Source: Gallintestinimicrobium propionicum (GTDB taxonomy: Bacteria; Bacillota; Clostridia; Lachnospirales; Lachnospiraceae). From it: a DNA stretch of 64,000 nucleotides. The stretch is taken from assembly GCF_025567525.1 (NCBI RefSeq), contig NZ_JAOQJY010000011.1, forward strand, positions 56,864 through 120,863, read 5' to 3'. Below are positions 34,042 through 41,770 of the stretch, one piece after another. Within the stretch, counting starts at the first letter, position 1; each line of letters starts with the position of its first letter. The translations under genes and the position numbers were made by a program. Under the pieces are notes generated by a model. It saw only the letters and a program-made list of their open reading frames with translations, did not search any database and had not been told where the DNA came from.

Positions 34042-34077
34042 TGCCTGAGACAAAAACGGCGACAGCTGTTATTCATG

Positions 34078-34112
34078 ACAATGGAATGCTTGCAGAGCGT
34101 ACATTCTATTGT
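34078..34112. repeat. Dispersed palindrome, family A (full copy)
   Basis: Arms ACAATGGAATG / CATTCTATTGT with one G:T pair. It sits between the permease and the binding-protein gene, where a hairpin could modulate relative expression. Confidence 0.75.
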
Positions 34113-34187
34113 TACAACTTGAAACATACGGCAATGCAGGACGGGGGTTCATGCAGCCGTTTGTCAATAAAAAAGGAGGACATAAGT

Positions 34188-35975
34188 ATGAAGAGAAAGG
34201 CATTAGCACTGGTGCTGACCGCAGCAATGGCGGCTACAGCATTGGCAGGCTGCGGAAGCAGCGCAGACACTGGTTCTGCATCCACAACACCCGCTGCATC
34301 GGAGGATACAGCAAAGGATGACACAGCTGCGGCTGACACCGAAGAAGACGGTGACTATTACGTAGACGAGGACGGAAACAAGTATAAGAAGTTTGACGAT
34401 GTTCAGCTGAAGATGCTGGTATGCTGGAACGGCGGCTTCAACACTGCTGACGATCAGTATAACAACGAGGTTGCAGCTGCAATTCGTGACAAGATCGGCG
34501 TTACCGTAGAATTTGAAGGAATCATGATGAGTGAAGATGAGAAGCTGAACATGATGTTCGCTTCCGGCGATATGCCCGATATGATCAATGCGCCTTACTG
34601 GGGGGGCAGCTCCGGTTCGACTGGGATCATCAAAAAGGCTGGCGCAGAAGGCCGTCTGATTGATATCAAAGACATGCTTCCCAACTATCCTAATATCTCT
34701 GATGCATGGGATGTAGGTGTTATCAGCCAGAAATATCTGGAAAATGATATCGACGATCCTTCCTTCAATGGTGCAAGATACGTTCTGCCTACCGAGGTTG
34801 CAGGTGATGTAGAAGATATCGCAATGTGGAACTACGGTGTATTCGTTCGTGGCGACGTTCCGGAAGCTCTGGGTATCGATCCTACTTCCATCAAGACCAC
34901 GGAAGAGCTGCTGGACTTCATGCAGAAAGCAAAGGACTATGGCTTTAAGGATGTAAACGGCAACGATTGTATCGTTGCTACCACCTTCCATAACGGCTGG
35001 TCCTATGATAACTACTTACAGAGCTACAATGAGAAGAAGCTGACTGGCTACTCACTGGATGCTGACGGAAACGTAACTTATGATAAGTTAAGCGAAAACT
35101 ATGTAAACAAGAATCTGGTTGTATGGAAGATGGTTCATGACGGACTGTTGGACAAAGAGTGCTTCACAACAACGGATGATGCTGCAAAAGAAAAAGTCGG
35201 CAACGGTACTGCACTGTTTACCTGCGCACAGTATGGTGTAACCATCGATGCAACCAAGCAGAGCGGTCTGTATGACAGCAATCCTGAAATGCGCTACACA
35301 TGGGTTGGACCTCTGAACTACTCTGACGGTTCTGCACAGGTTCAGGTTGAATCCGAAGGTAGAAGCGGATCTCCTGCTATCATCTTCCCTACCACCTGCA
35401 CCAACATCGATGCTGCTATGACATGGCTGGACTATGTAAACAGCAAAGAAGGCACAAAGCTGATCTGCTACGGCTTCGAAGGCGATACCTACGAGCTGAA
35501 TGCAGATGGACAGCCTCGTATGACTGCTGAACTGGCCGAGCGTTATGCAACCGATTCTGATTCTGTTACCAAAGAACTGCGTCAGAGAGGTATCGGCTAC
35601 ATGGCAGGCAGAAGCTATGTTGCAAAGAAGAACGCCAAGTGGTTTGGCGAGTCCGCTCCTTTCGAAGCTGATGCTGAGAACGAGTACATCACCGCTTATA
35701 AGAAAGTTCATCCTGTAGAAATCCTTAAGGGTTATGCTATCGATGCTATGGCTCCTGGATATGAGAACTACTCCGACTTCTCCGAATGGGCATTCGATGA
35801 TGTAAAAGAAAAAGAATACACTGAGCGTGCATTCTTCGCTGATACCGAAGAAGAAGCAAGACAGATCATTCTTGACTATCAGGAATACTTAAAGACAAAC
35901 AATGGCGGTGAGATGGAGAAATTCCTGGACTACATGACCGAACAGTCTAAGACCAGAGATGACTTCGCTTACTAA
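34188..35975 (+). CDS. Extracellular sugar-binding lipoprotein
   Basis: A 595-residue solute-binding protein of the large LplA/YtcQ type. The signal peptide ends in a lipobox TALAGCGS (Cys at ~22), followed by an acidic disordered linker with Asp/Thr/Ala/Glu (to ~60). The mature domain starts around KFDDVQLKMLVCWNGGFN and includes MMFASGDMPDMINAPYWGG, typical of family 1 sugar-binding proteins. ATG 34188 follows AAAAGGAGGACATAAGT; frame upstream of it is intergenic. It delivers the substrate to the two LplBC-like permeases. Confidence 0.9.
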   Translation: MKRKALALVLTAAMAATALAGCGSSADTGSASTTPAASEDTAKDDTAAADTEEDGDYYVDEDGNKYKKFDDVQLKMLVCWNGGFNTADDQYNNEVAAAIRDKIGVTVEFEGIMMSEDEKLNMMFASGDMPDMINAPYWGGSSGSTGIIKKAGAEGRLIDIKDMLPNYPNISDAWDVGVISQKYLENDIDDPSFNGARYVLPTEVAGDVEDIAMWNYGVFVRGDVPEALGIDPTSIKTTEELLDFMQKAKDYGFKDVNGNDCIVATTFHNGWSYDNYLQSYNEKKLTGYSLDADGNVTYDKLSENYVNKNLVVWKMVHDGLLDKECFTTTDDAAKEKVGNGTALFTCAQYGVTIDATKQSGLYDSNPEMRYTWVGPLNYSDGSAQVQVESEGRSGSPAIIFPTTCTNIDAAMTWLDYVNSKEGTKLICYGFEGDTYELNADGQPRMTAELAERYATDSDSVTKELRQRGIGYMAGRSYVAKKNAKWFGESAPFEADAENEYITAYKKVHPVEILKGYAIDAMAPGYENYSDFSEWAFDDVKEKEYTERAFFADTEEEARQIILDYQEYLKTNNGGEMEKFLDYMTEQSKTRDDFAY

Positions 35976-36060
35976 GGCAGAATTCAACTTATCAATGGAG
36001 ACAGATTACAATATAAAATACAGAGTATAACAGGTAACGTTCTCTGAGAAATAAGGGATC

Positions 36061-36131
36061 AGGGCGGGAAACGGAACTTAATGCAAGGAAGGATTTCATT
36101 GGATTAAGGGAAGCTTCCCGCCCTTTTTTTT
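36061..36131 (+). terminator. Terminator-like hairpin after the binding-protein gene
   Basis: Arms AGGGCGGGAA / TTCCCGCCCT separated by a 44-nt loop, then eight T. It may cause partial termination, leaving less transcript for the enzymes downstream. Confidence 0.7.
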
Positions 36132-36133
36132 CA

Positions 36134-36255
36134 TCGTATAGGAAACTTCGTTTCCATACGATAAAAACGCTCCGCGAGGATGCGCACTCGGCGCAAGGGT
36201 AGATGGTTGCTGAAGCAACCGCGCCTCGGCGCGAGAATGTGCCAAGGCACATTCT
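36134..36255. repeat. Cluster of three hairpins in the transporter-enzyme gap
   Basis: TCGTAT-GGAAAC / GTTTCC-ATACGA (36134-36161), GGTTGC-tgaa-GCAACC (36205-36220) and AGAATGTGCC / GGCACATTCT (36234-36255, followed by TTTT). The last could terminate. Together with the terminator at 36061-36131 they fill the gap 35976-36322, which has no gene. Confidence 0.6.
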
Positions 36256-36322
36256 TTTTATTCATACAGATCATACAGAATCACATTCCGGCTGGGGACC
36301 GGATAAATGGGAGGGTATATAA

Positions 36323-38596
36323 ATGGCTTATATCAGATCGAAAAAAGAGGAATTGACAGGCTATCAGGCAAGCGGGGAGATCCGGCCTTCGGTAGACCTT
36401 GGCTGTGACTTTATCATGGTGTACGGAATCGATCCGACAATGCCGGAGAGAATCCGTCAGTACAGAGAAAAGGGCTATGTCATCCATCTGATGACCGGTA
36501 TCGCATGGGGCGAATATCAGGAATATCTGGACGGCAAGTGGGATGGCAGAAAGCACTGGGATGAAGGTCAGGTGGACAGAAACGGCAAAGACGTGATCCA
36601 TAACCCGACGGTACCCTATATGGTTCCGACGGTTTCCTTTTCGGAATATCTGACAGATCGTCTGAAGGTTGCCGTAGATGCCGGCGTGGAAGCAATCCAT
36701 GTGGAAGAGCCGGAGTTCTGGGATAAGAGCGGTTACTCAGAAGCGTTCAAGAGAGAATATGAAATTTATTACAAAGAACCCTGGAAGCCTCAGCATGAAA
36801 GTCTGGATGCACAGTATAAGTGTGCAAGATTGAAGGCTTATTTATATAAGAGAACCATCGACCGCGTGAGTGCGGCGCTGAAGGAATACGCAAAGGTAAC
36901 CTATCAGAAGGATCTGCGCTTCTATGTTCCAACGCACAGTCTGTTAAACTACACTCAGTGGAAGATCATGAGCCCGGAGGCTGAGCTGATCAGTATTCCG
37001 ACGGTAGATGGCTACATCGCGCAGATCTGGACCGGTACGAGCCGTGAAGCGAACGTTTACGAGGGTGTATACAAAGAGCGTACCTTTGAAACGGCATATC
37101 TGGAGTATGGTGTGATGCAGGAGCTGGTAAAGGGCACCGGCCGCCGGATGTGGTTTTTAAATGACCCCATCGAAGACCTTCCCTCCTATACCTGGGAGAA
37201 TTACGAATACAACTACAGAAGAACCGCAGTGGCATCCCTGCTGCATCCGCATATCTGGCATTATGAGATCTGCCCGTGGCCTCACCGCGTATTTGACGGA
37301 CGTTACCCAAGATTCCAGCCCAGAATTGCAGAAAAGATTGAAACAAGCTTCGAGACCGACCAGTCCAAGCCGATCCCTCAGAGCTATTCCACGCTGCTGT
37401 CCGGCATGTTCCAGCTTTTCGGTGACATGGAGCAGAGCGATATCCTCTTTGAGGGAGGTACAGACGGGGTAGGCGTATTTATGTCCGACAGCGGACTGTT
37501 TCAGAGAACCTTCCCGGACGGTATCGTGGACGGCGAAGAGCTGGGCGACCGTTTCAGAGCTGCAATGCACAAAAACTCCGGTAATCCTGTGGATGAAGAA
37601 GCAGCTGCCAGGCTGATGAAGGAGATCGGGGAAAAGGATTCCCTGATGTACGACTTTATTCAGAGCGCAGCATTCCCGAACTTTTTCGGCGTGGCAATGC
37701 CCCTTGTAAAATACGGTCTGCCGATCCATCCGGTTCAGTTGGACAACGTGCGTCGTTTTGCCGGATATCTGGAGGATTACAAGTGTCTCGTACTGAGCTA
37801 TGAATATATGAAACCCGATGCACCGGACGTAAACGCAGCCGTTGTTTCCTGGATCAGAGAGGGCGGCACGCTGATCTATGTCGGCGATGGCAGTGACCCG
37901 TTCCATAAGATCGACGCATGGTGGGGACAGAGAGGCTATGCAAATCCTGCAGAGCATCTGTTCGAGCTGGCTGGACTGGGGAGAGATCCCAAGGAAGGCG
38001 TACATGAAGTTGGCGCCGGCAAGATCGTTGTCTGGAAGGAGCTTCCTGCAAGAATCTGCTTAAGTAAAGAGCTGGCAGATCAGTACCGCAGCCTGGTTCA
38101 GAAGACGCTGGCAGATACCGGCATCACCTGGACCTACAGAAACGACCTGACCCTCCATCGCGGACCTTATGTGATTTCTTCCGTTATGGCAGAGAGCGTA
38201 AGCGACGAGAAGAAGGTATTTACAGGCGTTTATGCGGATCTGATGACAAACGATTATGCAATTATCCATGAAAAAGATGTTGCACCGGATGATGTAACCC
38301 TGCTGTTTGATTTTTCCAAAATCGAAGGCGAAGATTTCCGTATTGTCGGAACCTCTGCCCGCGTAGAAGAAGGCGAGACAACAGAAAACGGTGTAATGCT
38401 GAGACTCAAAACCGCAGATAAGATCAAGGCATTCACCAGAGTGCGCCTGCCCAAGCAGCCCACAGACATCAAGGCAATTGACGAAGACGGCGAAGCTGTT
38501 GTTCTGGAAAGCTCCTGGGATGAGGAGACAAAGACTCTGCTTGTATCTTATCAGAGCGTATCCAAGGAAGTGTGTGTAACAGGAAAATGGGCATAA
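36323..38596 (+). CDS. GH42-like putative glycosidase of unknown specificity
   Basis: A 757-residue cytoplasmic protein. I do not recognise a named family. Residues ~1-330 look like a TIM barrel (VDLGCDFIMVYGIDPTMPER, EAIHVEEPEFWDKSGYSEAF, with EE at ~135 as possible catalytic acids). Residues ~490-600 (YKCLVLSYEYMKPDAPDVNA then VVSWIREGGTLIYVGDG) resemble the glutamine-amidotransferase-like trimerisation domain of GH42 beta-galactosidases. A beta-rich tail follows. It lies between the sugar importer and a GH38 mannosidase, so a glycoside hydrolase role is likely but inferred. ATG 36323 follows GGGAGGG. Confidence 0.6.
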   Translation: MAYIRSKKEELTGYQASGEIRPSVDLGCDFIMVYGIDPTMPERIRQYREKGYVIHLMTGIAWGEYQEYLDGKWDGRKHWDEGQVDRNGKDVIHNPTVPYMVPTVSFSEYLTDRLKVAVDAGVEAIHVEEPEFWDKSGYSEAFKREYEIYYKEPWKPQHESLDAQYKCARLKAYLYKRTIDRVSAALKEYAKVTYQKDLRFYVPTHSLLNYTQWKIMSPEAELISIPTVDGYIAQIWTGTSREANVYEGVYKERTFETAYLEYGVMQELVKGTGRRMWFLNDPIEDLPSYTWENYEYNYRRTAVASLLHPHIWHYEICPWPHRVFDGRYPRFQPRIAEKIETSFETDQSKPIPQSYSTLLSGMFQLFGDMEQSDILFEGGTDGVGVFMSDSGLFQRTFPDGIVDGEELGDRFRAAMHKNSGNPVDEEAAARLMKEIGEKDSLMYDFIQSAAFPNFFGVAMPLVKYGLPIHPVQLDNVRRFAGYLEDYKCLVLSYEYMKPDAPDVNAAVVSWIREGGTLIYVGDGSDPFHKIDAWWGQRGYANPAEHLFELAGLGRDPKEGVHEVGAGKIVVWKELPARICLSKELADQYRSLVQKTLADTGITWTYRNDLTLHRGPYVISSVMAESVSDEKKVFTGVYADLMTNDYAIIHEKDVAPDDVTLLFDFSKIEGEDFRIVGTSARVEEGETTENGVMLRLKTADKIKAFTRVRLPKQPTDIKAIDEDGEAVVLESSWDEETKTLLVSYQSVSKEVCVTGKWA

Positions 38597-39459
38597 AAGC
38601 GAATATTTTTAATATTCAGCATCTCAGCGTCCATGACGGGCCCGGCGTGCGGACTGTAGTTTTTTTCAAGGGCTGCAGCCTGCACTGCCGTTGGTGCCAC
38701 AATCCGGAATCCATCCATGCCGCAAAGGAAATTTTACTCTATCCGGACCGCTGCATTGGCTGTATGGCATGCCGGGAGGTCTGTCCGGTGGGGGCGCAGG
38801 TCTTTGACGAGACGGGACACTGGATCGACAGAAGCAAATGTATCCATTGCTTCAAATGCTGTGAGGAATGCTATGCGGATGCATTGGTCAGCGTCGGAGA
38901 ATGGCGGGATACGGACAGTATCTTAAAAGAGATTCTCGAAAATAAGGGATATTTCGACCAGTCAAAGGGCGGCGTGACATTTTCCGGGGGAGAATGTATG
39001 CTGCAGCCGGATGCCCTGACGGAGCTGTTAAAGGGCTGTCAGGCGGCAGGCGTACACACCGCGGTGGATACTGCCGGAAATGTCCCATGGGAATCCTTTG
39101 AACAGGTGCTGCCCTATACGGATCTGTTTTTATACGACATCAAGGCAATGGATGCCGATGTCCACAAAGCCTGTACCGGAGTGGAGAACGGACGGATTCT
39201 GGAAAACTTTACAAGGCTTGCCGACCGGGGCGAAAACATCTTCGTCCGTTATCCCTACATTCCGGGTATGAACGATGATCAGGTGGAAAAGATCGCAGAG
39301 TTTTTACACCGGTGGCAGCAGATCGAAGCAGAGCTTCTGCCGTACCACAAGCTGGGAAATTCCAAGTACAGGGCACTGGAGGCACAGAACGTGTTTGAGG
39401 GGACCGTTCCGCTAAAGGACGAGGTGGAAATGCTGAAAAAGAAGTATGGATTCCAGTGA
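38587..39459 (+). CDS. Glycyl-radical enzyme activating enzyme (radical SAM)
   Basis: A 290-residue activase. The radical-SAM cluster cysteines are C30, C34 and C37 (KGCSLHCRWCHNPES). An insertion with two ferredoxin-type [4Fe-4S] sets follows: CIGCMACREVCP (~57) and CIHCFKCCEECY (~83), as in the activases of dehydratase/lyase-type glycyl-radical enzymes rather than PFL activase. GGVTFSGGECMLQPD (~127) is the family SAM-binding region. ATG 38587 overlaps the preceding stop by ten bases. It installs the glycyl radical on the enzyme encoded 21 bp downstream. Confidence 0.92.
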   Translation: MGIKANIFNIQHLSVHDGPGVRTVVFFKGCSLHCRWCHNPESIHAAKEILLYPDRCIGCMACREVCPVGAQVFDETGHWIDRSKCIHCFKCCEECYADALVSVGEWRDTDSILKEILENKGYFDQSKGGVTFSGGECMLQPDALTELLKGCQAAGVHTAVDTAGNVPWESFEQVLPYTDLFLYDIKAMDADVHKACTGVENGRILENFTRLADRGENIFVRYPYIPGMNDDQVEKIAEFLHRWQQIEAELLPYHKLGNSKYRALEAQNVFEGTVPLKDEVEMLKKKYGFQ

Positions 39460-39480
39460 TTCGATTAGAAAGGGAAGTAT

Positions 39481-41667
39481 ATGAATACGGAGAAGACGAA
39501 GGTATCGCCGTTATACCTGCAGCTGATTGAGGGAATGCATCGGGATAAGCTAAAGATCAACGATGCAAAGCTTGCACGGCATGGGTCGATTGATATCGAT
39601 GACCACGGATTTATTGATTTTCCGGAATTTACTTTTGAGCCGGAAACCTGCGAGGACGGTCTGGTACACGGTTGTGTATGTATCGGGCGAAATTTCAGAC
39701 GTTTCTTAAATGAAATGCCGAAATATATCAATCCCAACAGCGCGCTGGCATGCTGCTGGGTGGGCACATTCGACCGGTTTGCACCGTTTGGAATTGCGGA
39801 TGAGGACAAACCCCACGAGCTGGATGAGACCATCAAAAAGTACCGCATCACACAGGCGGGCTTCGGCGGTATGAACCATCTGTGCCCGGACATGGAGATC
39901 GGTTTAAGAGAGGGCTGGAAGGGACTTCTGGAAAAGATTCGTTATTACAGAAAGAAAAACAATCCGCCGGATCCTGATTTTTATGAGGGAGAGGAGCAGC
40001 TTGTGCTGGGGATCCTGGAGTGGGTAAAGGCGCATCAGGTTTATGCGCAGGAGCTGGCTGCAAAGGAAAGTGATCCGTTTTTGAGAGACAATTATCTGGC
40101 GATTGCAAAGGTAAACGGTGAGCTGTGCGAGCACGAGCCCCGCACCTTCCGGGAAGCAGTGCAGTTTTTAGCACATTTCCAGGCGGTGGATCGCACGTTT
40201 TATGCAGGCGGTGCGCTGGGGGCACTGGATACGCTTCTGGAAGAATATTTTGAACGGGATATCGAAAGCGGTATCCTGACGGAAGAAGAGGCAGTCTGGA
40301 TGATTGCCAGCCTGTTCTTTAACGATACGCATTACACCCAGATCGGCGGACTGACGCCGGCAGGAGACCGGGAAGTGACGAGCCGCCTGTCGTTCCTGAT
40401 TCTGGATGCAATGCACCTGTTAAAGATCCCGACCAACTTAGGTATTCGCGTCCATGCGCCCATTGCAGGACAGGGACCGGAGCCGGAAATTCTGTTAAAA
40501 AGGTCGGTAGAATATACGATAGAGGATGGCTACGGTGTATGCTACTCGCTGGAAAAAGGCATCAGCGAGGGGTTTTCCAAAAACGGCTTTCCAGTAGAGC
40601 TGGGACGGATGCGTGTCAAATGCGGCTGCAACTGGGTGGCGATCCCCGGACGGGAATATCCGCTGCAGGATGTAACCCGCGTGAACATGGCGGTTGCCCT
40701 GCACTATGGGTTAAAGGATCTGCAGGCGCAGGAAACACGCGACCTGGATCTGCTCTGGGAGCGCTTCACTTATCATTTGCAAGCGATGGTGGAATGTGTC
40801 AAGGCTGGCTATGACAAGCATTATGAAGTCATGCAGAGAAACCGCCCGGAAATCGTGCTGAATCTGTCCATGCACGGCCCGATCGAACGGGGCTTAAACT
40901 GCTCCAACGGCGGCGTGGACATTCTGGATCTGAATATCGACGGCATTGCGTTGGCCACCGTAGCGGATTCGTTTGCGGCGATCGAACAGCGTGTTGTAGA
41001 AGAAAAGAAGCTAACCTGGGATCGACTCTTCGAACTGCTGGATACCAACTATGAGGGCGCAGAGAGAGAACGCCTGATGCTCAAAAACATCCGCCGTTTC
41101 GGTTCTCCCGGCTCCCGCGCCCAGGACTGGGCAGTACGCATCCGGGACTATTATGTAGCACTGTGCAAGGGCTCTCCGACCAGGAAGCATCATCTGATGA
41201 TCGTTCCCGGACTGTTCTCCCACGGCGATGTTTATGCCTATGGAAAGACGCTGGAGGCAACGCCCAACGGCCGCTTTGCCGGAGATGCGATTTCCCATTC
41301 TTCCGAACCGGACCCCGGATTTGCAAGAGGTGTGGATACGTTCTCCCCTGTTTTAAAGGCAAATGCGGTAGCACTGACACAGGCGGGCTACGGCAACTCT
41401 GCTCCGCTGCATCTGGATATCGACACCGGACTGATTCAGCATTCCGGCGGTGTGGACGCCCTCGTTGCACTGATCCATGCGCATGAGCAGGCAGGCGGTA
41501 CGCTGATCAATATGAACTGCGTATCCAAAGAAAAACTGTTAAAAGCACACGAAGACCCGAAAGCTTATCCGGATCTGGTTGTGCGTGTCACAGGATATTC
41601 GGCATTCTTCGCGTCGCTGTCCAAAGAATACAGGCAGCAGATCGTAGACCGTTTCCTGGACGAATAA
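39481..41667 (+). CDS. Glycyl-radical enzyme of the PFL superfamily, unknown reaction
   Basis: A 728-residue PFL-fold enzyme. The C-terminal glycyl-radical loop is VVRVTGYSAFFASLSKEY (~703), and the thiyl-radical cysteine lies in KCGCNWVAIPG (~380). In the well-known diol dehydratases, choline and isethionate lyases the Cys is followed by V/I-E (GCVE); here the motif is GCNW, so the catalytic Glu is replaced by Trp. It is therefore outside those classes and also lacks the CC motif of pyruvate formate-lyase. Its cognate activase is adjacent. Genomic context (mannoside uptake, GH38) suggests a sugar- or aglycone-derived substrate; the reaction is unknown. Confidence 0.88.
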   Translation: MNTEKTKVSPLYLQLIEGMHRDKLKINDAKLARHGSIDIDDHGFIDFPEFTFEPETCEDGLVHGCVCIGRNFRRFLNEMPKYINPNSALACCWVGTFDRFAPFGIADEDKPHELDETIKKYRITQAGFGGMNHLCPDMEIGLREGWKGLLEKIRYYRKKNNPPDPDFYEGEEQLVLGILEWVKAHQVYAQELAAKESDPFLRDNYLAIAKVNGELCEHEPRTFREAVQFLAHFQAVDRTFYAGGALGALDTLLEEYFERDIESGILTEEEAVWMIASLFFNDTHYTQIGGLTPAGDREVTSRLSFLILDAMHLLKIPTNLGIRVHAPIAGQGPEPEILLKRSVEYTIEDGYGVCYSLEKGISEGFSKNGFPVELGRMRVKCGCNWVAIPGREYPLQDVTRVNMAVALHYGLKDLQAQETRDLDLLWERFTYHLQAMVECVKAGYDKHYEVMQRNRPEIVLNLSMHGPIERGLNCSNGGVDILDLNIDGIALATVADSFAAIEQRVVEEKKLTWDRLFELLDTNYEGAERERLMLKNIRRFGSPGSRAQDWAVRIRDYYVALCKGSPTRKHHLMIVPGLFSHGDVYAYGKTLEATPNGRFAGDAISHSSEPDPGFARGVDTFSPVLKANAVALTQAGYGNSAPLHLDIDTGLIQHSGGVDALVALIHAHEQAGGTLINMNCVSKEKLLKAHEDPKAYPDLVVRVTGYSAFFASLSKEYRQQIVDRFLDE

Positions 41668-41723
41668 AATCAGGAACTGCCGGGCGGCGGAAATTTCGCA
41701 TCCGCCGTCCGGATATCCATAGA

Positions 41724-41745
41724 ACAACAGAATGCTATCTGTTGT
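41724..41745. repeat. Short family-A-like palindrome
   Basis: ACAACAG-AATGCTAT-CTGTTGT, sharing ACAA.AGAATGCT with the full family A copies but shortened. It sits directly before the mannosidase ribosome binding site. Confidence 0.5.
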
Positions 41746-41770
41746 CATAAAAAAGAGGAGGATACAAGTT

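Noticed and set aside
38572..38586. GTG start for the glycyl-radical activase
   Set aside because: The ribosome binding site would be only two bases away; ATG 38587 starts the conserved region.
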